DNA from: an uncultured Eubacteriales bacterium
GTDB taxonomy: Bacteria > Bacillota > Clostridia > Christensenellales > UBA1242
Direction of reading: 5' to 3'
Assembly (NCBI GenBank): GCA_900557585.1
Contig: USTJ01000024.1
Location: forward strand, 1 to 8,108
DNA length: 8,108 nt
Part shown: piece by piece, positions 1 to 5,708 of the stretch
How positions within the stretch are numbered: the stretch's first letter is position 1
Layout of the letters: every line of letters begins with the position of its first letter
Notes under the pieces: model-generated
The model's database searches: none
The model's input: the letters and a program-made list of their open reading frames with translations, nothing else
What the model was told of the DNA's origin: nothing
Made by a program: the position numbers and the translations under genes

Positions 1-452
1 ATAATGTTTCAAACAATGGTGAATTCACTGTTAAAAATGTGAACGGCGGAGTTCTTAAAAATGCGACAGTAGGCATTCAGTTTCGTGAAGAAAAGACAAG
101 GAAAAAAATAAATTTCAAAGAGGGAAAGCCTGTTTTTGAACTTCAAATTATGTTTAAAGATGTTCGAATTGTTGAACTTTTAAATGATGGTGCTCTCACC
201 GAAAAAATCTATCGAGACCCAGATGAAGAAATGGTTTCGGCAATCAAAAAAGCAATTGAAAAGAAAGTTGAACGCGATATTATGCAAACCTTTGAAAAAG
301 CAAAAACCGACGATGTGGACATTTTTAAAATTGCTGACAAATGCTATCAATTTAAACCAAAACAATGGAAGAAGTTTTACGAGGAACATGGCGAAGCCTA
401 TCTTGACCATGTTGAAGTGAAAGTGAAAACCACAATCAAAAATGTGAACTAA
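1..452 (+). CDS. Spore germination protein, Ger(x)C/GerAC family, C-terminal part (5' end outside window)
   Basis: This is the C-terminal part of a germinant-receptor C subunit, a lipoprotein that in spore formers acts with GerA/GerB-type membrane proteins to sense nutrients in the spore inner membrane. The frame is open to the left edge (first full codon at 3), so the gene starts upstream; the GTG at 39 is an internal Val. About 149 residues are visible. Recognisable features of the family's C-terminal domain are a strand-rich beginning, then DPDEEMVSAIKKAIEKKVER as a charged helix, a QTFEKAKTDDVDIFKIAD stretch matching the family's Q-K-x-x-x-x-D-I/V pattern, a KPKQWKKFYEE segment matching the conserved P-K-x-W-K, and a final VEVKVKTTIKNVN strand. 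The lipobox and N-terminal domain cannot be checked. It ends in TAA and is followed by a terminator. Identification rests on pattern memory of the family; I am fairly confident of the family but not of any specific germinant. Confidence 0.75.
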   Translation, partial: NVSNNGEFTVKNVNGGVLKNATVGIQFREEKTRKKINFKEGKPVFELQIMFKDVRIVELLNDGALTEKIYRDPDEEMVSAIKKAIEKKVERDIMQTFEKAKTDDVDIFKIADKCYQFKPKQWKKFYEEHGEAYLDHVEVKVKTTIKNVN

Positions 453-536
453 AGACTGCAAGATGCAGAAAGTATTGCATCAAAAATGTTTGAAAAACAA
501 AAATAATATAATCAAAAGTAAAAAAAATAGCAAAAT

Positions 537-563
537 AAAAACTCCACGAAAGTGGAGTTTTTT
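537..563. terminator. Bidirectional intrinsic terminator between converging genes
   Basis: A perfect stem pairs 537-547 (AAAACTCCAC plus preceding A) with 552-562, closed by a GAAA tetraloop at 548-551. A T-run at 558-563 serves the plus-strand germination gene, and the A-rich 5' flank (532-540) gives a U-rich tail for the minus-strand ATPase gene. It lies 85 bases after the plus-strand stop and about 30 bases after the minus-strand stop. The rest of 453-591 is A-rich with no other feature seen. Confidence 0.9.
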
Positions 564-591
564 GATTGTTGATTTGAACGATAGTTTTAAA

Positions 592-3318
592 CTAGATTCG
601 AATCTTCTCGAACACTGCATAGATAAAGTTGATGAGTGTTGGAGAGATGATTGCCAAAATTGTGATATAAAGTTTTGAAGTAAGGTCGATTGAAACCAAA
701 TTGAAGAATCTTGGCAAAAGCACAATTCCAAGAACGCAAAGTGTGAGCATTGTTCCAAACAAAAGACCAGTCAAAACTGTCCAAGGTTTGCAAAGTCTGA
801 TAAGAAGACCAAGACCAGTAAAGGTGAGTGTGAGAGCACACATTGTGCTGATAATTTCAAGTTGGGTTGTAGACGAAATGTCGCCAGTTGTGAGATAGAT
901 GAACAAATAGATTGAACTTACATTCAAAATAAGTGTAATTGCACCAGGAAGTGCGTTTCGAATCAGGTTATAAATAAACTTTCCGGAAATTCGTTTGTTG
1001 TTTGGAAGGAAAGCAAGGAAGAACGATGGGATTCCGATTACAAATGTTTCCATCAAAAGCATTTGCACTGTTGAAAGTGGATATGGGGTTCGAAGAATCA
1101 AACAAATGATAGAGAATACAATTGTGAAAATTGTTTTCATAAAGAAGAGCGAAGAAGATTTTTGAACGTTGTTGATAACTCTTCGTCCTTCAAGAACGGT
1201 TGCTGGCATGCTTCCGAAATCGCTGTTCAAAAGCACCATGTGCGAAACCGAGCGAACGGCTTCGGAACCACTTGCCATTGCAATTGAGCAGTCGGCTTCT
1301 TTCAAAGCAAGAATGTCGTTCACACCGTCACCAGTCATGGCAACAGTGTTTCCGTCGGCCTTGATTGCCTTTATCAAAATTGCTTTTTGTTCTGGTGTAA
1401 CGCGTCCGAAAACTGTATATTTGTTTGCAGCCGCGATAACTTGTTTTTCATTTAAGCCTTCAAGGTTAATGAACGATTCGGTGTTTTCAACACCAACACG
1501 TTTTGCAATTTCTGCAACAGTGAGAGGGTTATCACCCGAAATAATTTTAACCTTAACATCGTTGTTTTTGAACCATGCAATTGTTGAAACCGCGTCATCA
1601 CGAATGCGGTCTTCCAAAATGAGAAGCGCAACAGGTGTGCGGTTTGAAGGTGGGTTGTCTTTAATAATGTTTGAAGATGAATATGCAACAAGTAGCACGC
1701 GATATCCGTCTTTTGAATATTGTTCAACAAGGTTGTTGATTTTTTCGTCTGGGTTGTTTGGAATTACAAATTCTGGTGCCCCCATGATATAGGTTCCTGC
1801 GTTTTCAAATGAAACGGCAGAAAGTTTTCTTGTTGAAGAGAATGGAAGCGTAACCACAGGTTTAAGTTCTTTGTTATATCCAAAATAGTTGATAAGCGCT
1901 TGGCTTGTTTGGTTGTTGTCGCCAAGGGCAGAGAGCATTGAACCCATGATTCTTTTAAGCGTATAGTTTGTGTTTGAAAGTTGAATGCAGTTGTAAACTT
2001 TCATTGTTCCGTCGGTGATTGTTCCGGTTTTGTCAAGGCAAAGAACGTTTACGCGGGCAAGCATTTCAACGCAATAAAGGTCTTGAACAAGTGCTTGACG
2101 GCGAGAAAGTTTGATGACAGAAACAGTAAGAGTAACCGAGCAGAGCAGGAACATTCCCGAAGGGATCATTCCAATGATAGAACCGGCAGTTTGTGTAACA
2201 GTTTTTGTAATGCTGTTTGTTGAACTATAATTGTTGATAATCATCAAAATTGCAATTGGGATAATGATGATACCAATAACTTTGATAATACCTTTAAGCG
2301 AATTGAAAAGTTCGCTTTTTGGACGTCTATATTGTTTTGCTTTTGCAGAAAGTTGTTGGATATAGTTGTTCGAGCCAACTTTTTCAACACGGCATTTGCA
2401 GTTTCCAGAAACAATGAACGAACCCGCCAAAAGTGTGTCTCCAACTTTCTTTTTAATTGGAAGGCTTTCACCGGTAAGCATGCTTTCGTTCACTTCAACA
2501 CTGCCTTCAACAATCGAGCAATCGGCAACAACTTGTTTTCCGTTTGAAAGAACCACAATGTCGTCAATAACAACTTCGTCGGTTGTGATTGTTCGTTCAA
2601 TTCCCGAACGCACAACCTTGACTGCGGGAGCAGTGAGAAGCGACAACTTTTCAATTGTTTTCTTTGCTCTGATTTCTTGGATAATTCCGATTGCTGTGTT
2701 AATGATGATGATTGCCATGAACAAGCAGTTTGACCATGCACCAACGCAGATAAGTGAAATTGCAACCGCGAGACACAAAATGTTAAAGAATGTCACGGTG
2801 TTTTCAAAGAAAATTCTTTTATATGTTTTAACGTTTCGGTTTGGGGTGTGGTTTGTTTGACCTTTCAAAATTCTTTCTTGAACTTGGTCATCAGTAAGAC
2901 CGGTTGAAGCATCGGTTCGAACTCTTTTCACCCTTTGAGGTTTCTTTTCAGGTTCGGCATCTTTTTTCTTTTTTGATGCTTTTTCCTTTTTGTTTTCTGA
3001 ACTTTGAGCAATGTTTTTAGAGGTTGACTTTTTTGCAGTTTTAGAAGAAATGTTTTTGCCTTTGTTTGCAAGAGAAATGTTTTTCACTTCTTCTGGTTCT
3101 TTTGCTTCGGTTTGTGTTGGCTCTTTTTCTTCTTTCTTTGTTTCTTTTTTGGCTTTCACAGGTTTTTCGTCTGTGTTTTTGGTTTCAGAAACAGAAGTCA
3201 ATGGAGCATTGGCTTTATCTTCTTTTTTATTTTCTATTTCTTTATTTTGGTTGTCTTCAACTTTTTTAAGTTCAAGAACATCTTCAATTTTAACTTGTTT
3301 AGTGTTATTTTTTGCCAT
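592..3318 (-). CDS. Cation-translocating P-type ATPase with long Lys/Glu-rich N-terminal extension
   Basis: A 908-residue membrane pump that couples ATP hydrolysis to ion transport. Motifs in order: TGES (282-285, actuator domain dephosphorylation loop), IIGMIPSGM in the M4 helix (381-389), DKTGT with phospho-acceptor Asp429, a nucleotide-domain GAPE (513-516), SGDNP (594-598) and TGDGVND (662-668). Hydrophobic helices fall near 176-192, 195-213, 342-363, 378-402, 722-742, 750-771, 790-810, 822-840, 847-869 and 883-903, giving the ten-helix layout of P2-like pumps. The closest recalled relatives are Firmicutes HAD-IC pumps and mycobacterial CtpE (Ca2+), so Ca2+ or another divalent cation is possible but the ion is unproven. 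Oddities: residues 1-135 are a low-complexity Lys/Glu/Ser/Thr tract, M4 has PSGM instead of PEGL, and KGA is MGA. The ATG at 3318 has TTTGGAG 5 bases upstream. Stop is TAG. Confidence 0.93.
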   Translation of the reverse strand: MAKNNTKQVKIEDVLELKKVEDNQNKEIENKKEDKANAPLTSVSETKNTDEKPVKAKKETKKEEKEPTQTEAKEPEEVKNISLANKGKNISSKTAKKSTSKNIAQSSENKKEKASKKKKDAEPEKKPQRVKRVRTDASTGLTDDQVQERILKGQTNHTPNRNVKTYKRIFFENTVTFFNILCLAVAISLICVGAWSNCLFMAIIIINTAIGIIQEIRAKKTIEKLSLLTAPAVKVVRSGIERTITTDEVVIDDIVVLSNGKQVVADCSIVEGSVEVNESMLTGESLPIKKKVGDTLLAGSFIVSGNCKCRVEKVGSNNYIQQLSAKAKQYRRPKSELFNSLKGIIKVIGIIIIPIAILMIINNYSSTNSITKTVTQTAGSIIGMIPSGMFLLCSVTLTVSVIKLSRRQALVQDLYCVEMLARVNVLCLDKTGTITDGTMKVYNCIQLSNTNYTLKRIMGSMLSALGDNNQTSQALINYFGYNKELKPVVTLPFSSTRKLSAVSFENAGTYIMGAPEFVIPNNPDEKINNLVEQYSKDGYRVLLVAYSSSNIIKDNPPSNRTPVALLILEDRIRDDAVSTIAWFKNNDVKVKIISGDNPLTVAEIAKRVGVENTESFINLEGLNEKQVIAAANKYTVFGRVTPEQKAILIKAIKADGNTVAMTGDGVNDILALKEADCSIAMASGSEAVRSVSHMVLLNSDFGSMPATVLEGRRVINNVQKSSSLFFMKTIFTIVFSIICLILRTPYPLSTVQMLLMETFVIGIPSFFLAFLPNNKRISGKFIYNLIRNALPGAITLILNVSSIYLFIYLTTGDISSTTQLEIISTMCALTLTFTGLGLLIRLCKPWTVLTGLLFGTMLTLCVLGIVLLPRFFNLVSIDLTSKLYITILAIISPTLINFIYAVFEKIRI

Positions 3319-3323
3319 GACGA

Positions 3324-3330
3324 CTCCAAA
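3324..3330 (-). promoter_or_regulatory. Ribosome binding site of the P-type ATPase gene
   Basis: On the minus strand the sequence reads TTTGGAG followed by five bases (TCGTC) and the ATG at 3318. It decides the start: without it, the unusual low-complexity N-terminus could be suspected of being untranslated leader. Confidence 0.8.
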
Positions 3331-3349
3331 TAGTGTTATTATATAAATA

Positions 3350-3379
3350 ATATTACAATATAAATCTTTAAAATGTCAA
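3350..3379 (-). promoter_or_regulatory. Candidate promoter of the P-type ATPase gene
   Basis: On the minus strand a perfect -35 TTGACA (3374-3379) is followed after 18 bases by TAATAT (3350-3355, four of six matches). A perfect TATAAT also lies at 3338-3343 but has only a weak -35 (GATTTA, 3361-3366). Either would give a short leader of roughly 10-30 bases before the ribosome binding site. The region is divergent with the rpsF promoter. Confidence 0.55.
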
Positions 3380-3428
3380 ACATTTGAAAACAAAGATAAA
3401 AAAAGCACGCATAAAAAAAAGAAAATTG

Positions 3429-3457
3429 TTGCAAATTGCAAAAAGGTTTGCTATAAT
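3429..3457 (+). promoter_or_regulatory. Promoter of the rpsF-ssb-rpsR operon (extended -10)
   Basis: TTGCAA (3429-3434) and a perfect TATAAT (3452-3457) are separated by 17 bases, and TGC directly precedes the -10, giving an extended -10 TGn element. Transcription would start near 3463-3465, leaving a leader of about 80 bases. The -35 box is part of a near-perfect palindrome, TTGCAA-A-TTGCAA (3429-3441). Confidence 0.8.
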
Positions 3458-3463
3458 CATTAT

Positions 3464-3543
3464 ATCAGTTCCTTGCTCGGAAGATTTTTTGCATGCGCAA
3501 AACACCTGTTCGAGCCGAATGAGTCCAAAAGGAGGAAGAAAAA
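3464..3543 (+). promoter_or_regulatory. Probable S6:S18 ribosomal protein leader (autoregulatory mRNA structure)
   Basis: The rpsF leader can form a stem GCTCGGA (3475-3481) with TTCGAGC (3509-3515), enclosing a small hairpin TTTTGC (3487-3492) with GCAAAA (3497-3502), then CACCTG (3503-3508). A CCG trinucleotide (3515-3517) lies at the 3' base of the stem. In the known S6:S18 leader family, the S6-S18 complex binds a CCG in a bulge next to a hairpin, imitating its 16S rRNA site; placement directly before rpsF matches that family. In addition TCCTT (3470-3474) can pair with AAGGA (3529-3533) of the ribosome binding site, which would give a direct route to repression. Folding was done by eye and the match to the family consensus is from memory. 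Confidence 0.65.
3527..3535 (+). promoter_or_regulatory. Ribosome binding site of rpsF
   Basis: AAAAGGAGG lies eight bases before the ATG at 3544, a near-ideal Shine-Dalgarno site. Its AAGGA core can pair with TCCTT at 3470-3474 in the leader, so it may be hidden when the leader is folded. Confidence 0.85.
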
Positions 3544-3825
3544 ATGAAAGCATATGAACTTTTATACATCATTGATGCACAGGTTTCAGACGAGAAAAGA
3601 GAAGAAATCATTTCAAAAGTGAACGACCTTATCAACAACAATGGTGGAAAGGCACAAGAGGCTGACAAATGGGGAATCCGTAAATATGCATATCCAATTG
3701 CATATAAAAACGAAGGATACTATGTTCTTGTAAATTTTGAAGCACCAGTATCACTTCCACAAGTTCTTGACAGTCAATTGCTTATCATGGATGGCGTTGT
3801 TCGTCACATGATTTCAGCAAAATAG
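3544..3825 (+). CDS. rpsF: 30S ribosomal protein S6
   Basis: S6 binds S18 and 16S rRNA on the platform of the small ribosomal subunit. The 93-residue length matches the family (about 95 in Firmicutes). Recognisable family patterns are the MKAYELLYIID opening strand, a charged helix (residues 15-33), NNGGKAQEADKWGIRKYAYPI (about 32-52), in which WG-x-R-K-x-A-Y-P-I is the family hallmark, EGYYVLVNFEA, and the closing DGVVRHMISAK. It is the first gene of the operon; the TAG stop is followed by 16 bases to the ssb ATG. S6 with S18 is known to repress its own operon in several bacteria, consistent with the leader seen here. Confidence 0.97.
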   Translation: MKAYELLYIIDAQVSDEKREEIISKVNDLINNNGGKAQEADKWGIRKYAYPIAYKNEGYYVLVNFEAPVSLPQVLDSQLLIMDGVVRHMISAK

Positions 3826-3841
3826 AAAAGGAGAAAATATC

Positions 3842-4252
3842 ATGAATAGAGTATTTCTTACTGGAAACTTGACAAAAGATCCAGAACTTACAACAACCAA
3901 CAGTGGAATTTCACTTTGCAAATTCACTTTGGCAGTTCCTCGTCGTTTTACCGGAAATGACGGAGAAAGAGAAGCAGACTTTTTGCCTATCATTGTTTGG
4001 AGAGGCCTTGCAGACAACTGCTATAAATTCTTGAAAAAAGGAAGCAAAGCAGGTGTTTCTGGAACAATTCAAACTCGTCAATATGATGCACCAGATGGTT
4101 CAAGAAGATTCATCACTGAAATCACAGCAGATGAAGTTGAATTCTTGTCAACAAGAAACGGCGCAGAAGAAGCAGAGTCAACAAAACCAACCGGAAAAGA
4201 AGACGTCGTAACCAAATTCGAACCAATCGACGACGACAACCTTCCATTTTAA
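3842..4252 (+). CDS. ssb: Single-stranded DNA-binding protein SSB
   Basis: SSB coats single-stranded DNA during replication, repair and recombination and recruits partner proteins through its C-terminal tip. Residues 1 to about 104 form the OB fold, with the typical MNRVFLTGNLTKDPEL opening, FTLAVPRRF, the DFLPIIVW segment carrying Trp53, and GTIQTRQYDAPDG. The C-terminus ends DDDNLPF, the acidic-aromatic tip that binds partner proteins. At 136 residues it is shorter than many Firmicutes SSBs (about 160-175) because the linker between fold and tip is only about 25 residues, acidic and Thr/Lys-containing rather than Gly/Gln-rich. AAAAGGAG (3826-3833) is placed eight bases before the ATG. Its position between rpsF and rpsR is the classic arrangement and supports this being the housekeeping copy. 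Confidence 0.97.
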   Translation: MNRVFLTGNLTKDPELTTTNSGISLCKFTLAVPRRFTGNDGEREADFLPIIVWRGLADNCYKFLKKGSKAGVSGTIQTRQYDAPDGSRRFITEITADEVEFLSTRNGAEEAESTKPTGKEDVVTKFEPIDDDNLPF

Positions 4253-4254
4253 TC

Positions 4255-4266
4255 GCTAGTTCTAGC
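4255..4266 (+). other. Small hairpin in the ssb-rpsR gap
   Basis: GCTAG (4255-4259) can pair with CTAGC (4262-4266) across a two-base loop, immediately before the AAAAGGAG ribosome binding site of rpsR (4267-4274). No T-run follows, so it is not a terminator. It could be a processing or stability element, or chance; the stem is short. Confidence 0.3.
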
Positions 4267-4279
4267 AAAAGGAGAAATT

Positions 4280-4558
4280 ATGAAAAAGCAAGTTAAAAAT
4301 AACAATAACAATGCTTCTTATGATGATAAAAATCCTAAAAAAGTTAGAAAGAGTCCTAAAAAAGTTTGTGCTTTCTGCGCAGACAAAGTTGAAGCAATCG
4401 ACTATAAAGATGTTCAAAGACTCAGAAAATATATGACTGAAAAAGGAAAAATCATTCCAAGAAGAACAACTGGCGTTTGTGCAAAACATCAAAGAGAACT
4501 TACAAACGCAATCAAGAAAGCAAGAGTAATGGCTCTTCTTCCATATAAAAATAACTAA
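4280..4558 (+). CDS. rpsR: 30S ribosomal protein S18, zinc-binding (C+) type
   Basis: S18 sits beside S6 on the 30S platform. The 92-residue protein has an Asn/Lys-rich N-terminal tail of about 27 residues, then the S18 core: [25 protein letters not shown] and the ending [13 protein letters not shown]. Cys30 and Cys33 (CAFC), with Cys67 and His70 (CAKH), form the four-ligand set of the zinc-containing version of S18; many bacteria encode cysteine-poor versions instead. AAAAGGAG (4267-4274) precedes the ATG by five bases. It is the last gene of the operon, with a terminator five bases after its stop. Under zinc limitation many genomes replace such proteins with C- paralogs; none is present in this window. 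Confidence 0.96.
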   Translation: MKKQVKNNNNNASYDDKNPKKVRKSPKKVCAFCADKVEAIDYKDVQRLRKYMTEKGKIIPRRTTGVCAKHQRELTNAIKKARVMALLPYKNN

Positions 4559-4562
4559 AAAT

Positions 4563-4586
4563 AAAGACTCGCAAGAGTCTTTTTTT
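4563..4586 (+). terminator. Intrinsic terminator of the rpsF-ssb-rpsR operon
   Basis: AAAGACTC (4563-4570) pairs with GAGTCTTT (4575-4582) around a GCAA (GNRA) tetraloop, followed by an uninterrupted T-run (4580-4586). It starts five bases after the rpsR stop and ends only eight bases before the next start codon, so the downstream gene has no room for a separate promoter after it. Confidence 0.92.
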
Positions 4587-4594
4587 AAAGAAAA

Positions 4595-5599
4595 ATGAAA
4601 AATATTCTCATCACTGGCGGTGCAGGGTTCATTGGAAGCAATGTTTGCGCTTGCCTTTTGGAAAACGGCTATAATGTTACTGTGGCAGACGATTTGAAGA
4701 ATGCCTATGTTTCGCATGTTCATTTTTTGCAAGAAAAATTTGAAAACCTCAAATTTGTAAAGGCAGATGTTTGTAATTTGCATGAAATTGAAAATGTTTT
4801 TGCGTCTGGAAATTTTGACACAGTTTTGCACCTTTCTGCAAGAAAATATGTTGCTGAAAGTTTCGAGAAAAAAGATGAATATTTTTTAAATAACATGCAA
4901 AGCCTTGAAAATGTTTTGCTTCTTTGCAGAAAATATCAAGTCAAACACTTTGCGTTTGCATCAAGCATCACGGTTTATGGCATCTGCGATTGTGAAAATA
5001 TTTGCGAAAAGCAAAAACTTTCACCGGTTTCACCATATGCAGAAACAAAAATGCTTGGAGAGGAAAAAATAAAAGATTTTGCAAAACAAAATCCAAACAT
5101 ATTGTGCACAATTTTCCGATTCACAAATCCAGTTTCGGCTTCGATAAAATATATGCTTGGTGACCATTCAAAAAAACACAAAATAAATTTAGTTTCGTTT
5201 GTTTGCAAAAATGCTCTTGAAAATAAACCACTGAAACTGAATGGGAACAACCATAACACCAAAGACGGAACTCCTGTTCGTGATTATATTCATGTTTGCG
5301 ACCTTGCAAAAATTGTTTGCGCAGTGCTTGAAAAACAAAAATCAAAATTTGACACAATCAATGTTGGTGGTGCTAAAAATGGCTATTCGGTTTTGCAGGT
5401 TATTGAGTGTGCAGAAAAAGTTTTAAATAAAAAAATTGAATATTCGTTTGGAGAAAAGAAGAAGGGTGACCTTGCAAAAATTGTTTGTGATAACACACAT
5501 TTGATAAATGAATATGGAAATTTTGAGTTTAAAAGTTTAGAGCAAATTGTTTCAGATGAAATTGCATTTCAGAAATATCTGCAACAAAAAAAGCAGTAA
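4595..5599 (+). CDS. NAD-dependent sugar-nucleotide epimerase/dehydratase, GalE-like (probable UDP-glucose 4-epimerase)
   Basis: An extended short-chain dehydrogenase of 334 residues, close to the usual 330-340 of GalE, which interconverts UDP-glucose and UDP-galactose using bound NAD. The Rossmann motif GGAGFIG is at 8-14; ADV at 57-59, HLSARKYVAES at 79-89 (GalE has HFAGLKAVGES); the catalytic set is Ser/Thr in SSITVYG (123-129), Tyr148 and Lys152 (YAETK). GalE-like substrate-domain marks are RFTNPVSA (175-182), NTKDGTPVRDYIHV (221-234) and a late GYSVLQVIE. The whole-protein pattern favours GalE over other epimerases, but substrate cannot be fixed from sequence. It is rich in cysteine (13), unusual for this family. 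The start is fixed by the Rossmann motif, yet only AAAG (4587-4590) precedes it, so there is no clear Shine-Dalgarno site. It lies just after the rpsR terminator and may depend on read-through. Confidence 0.88.
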   Translation: MKNILITGGAGFIGSNVCACLLENGYNVTVADDLKNAYVSHVHFLQEKFENLKFVKADVCNLHEIENVFASGNFDTVLHLSARKYVAESFEKKDEYFLNNMQSLENVLLLCRKYQVKHFAFASSITVYGICDCENICEKQKLSPVSPYAETKMLGEEKIKDFAKQNPNILCTIFRFTNPVSASIKYMLGDHSKKHKINLVSFVCKNALENKPLKLNGNNHNTKDGTPVRDYIHVCDLAKIVCAVLEKQKSKFDTINVGGAKNGYSVLQVIECAEKVLNKKIEYSFGEKKKGDLAKIVCDNTHLINEYGNFEFKSLEQIVSDEIAFQKYLQQKKQ

Positions 5600-5613
5600 A
5601 ATACTGCTTTTTT
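5587..5613. terminator. Bidirectional terminator overlapping the epimerase stop codon
   Basis: AAAAAAGCAGTA (5587-5598) pairs with TACTGCTTTTTT (5602-5613) around an AAA loop. The TAA stop of the epimerase (5597-5599) is inside the hairpin. T-rich tails exist on both strands, so it can also end the converging aconitase-X transcript, whose last stop is about 95 bases away. Confidence 0.88.
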
Positions 5614-5669
5614 ATTTTGCTTTATTTTGTATGTTTTTTCGTTTTATCAATCAAAATATACAAATTTTG

Positions 5670-5702
5670 GCGGTTTTTGCATTCAAAAACCATGTTTTTG
5701 CG
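5670..5702. repeat. Small inverted/direct repeat cluster in the 5600-5708 gap
   Basis: GGTTTTTG (5672-5679) pairs with CAAAAACC (5684-5691) around CATT, and CAAAAAC (5684-5690) can alternatively pair with GTTTTTG (5694-5700). These two hairpins exclude each other. Neither is followed by a clean T-run directly, so I do not call a terminator. The 11-base string GCGGTTTTTGC (5670-5680) recurs exactly at 8091-8101. The rest of the gap is AT-rich with nothing further seen. Confidence 0.45.
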
Positions 5703-5708
5703 TTTTTT

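Noticed and set aside
39..41. GTG as the start of the germination gene
   Set aside because: The frame stays open to the window edge with plausible family sequence before it, and no ribosome binding site is visible; it is an internal Val.
463..678. 71-codon plus-strand open frame spanning the terminator and the ATPase end
   Set aside because: It reads through a strong terminator hairpin and antisense to the ATPase, with no ribosome binding site or family resemblance.
1169..1792. 207-codon open frame on the plus strand inside the P-type ATPase gene
   Set aside because: Antisense to a clearly conserved gene, no ribosome binding site, and a translation with no recognisable domain; a shadow of the ATPase codons.
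3011..3346. Hydrophobic plus-strand open frame opposite the ATPase N-terminal extension
   Set aside because: Its Phe/Leu/Ser-rich sequence is simply the complement of Lys/Glu codons, and there is no ribosome binding site.
4262..4831. 189-codon open frame on the minus strand over rpsR and the epimerase start
   Set aside because: It runs through the terminator and antisense to two conserved genes, and its Phe/Cys/Ser-rich composition is what complemented AT-rich coding DNA gives.
5672..5691. Hairpin as a dedicated terminator of the aconitase X operon
   Set aside because: On the minus strand it is not followed by a T-run; the better bidirectional terminator lies at 5587-5613.
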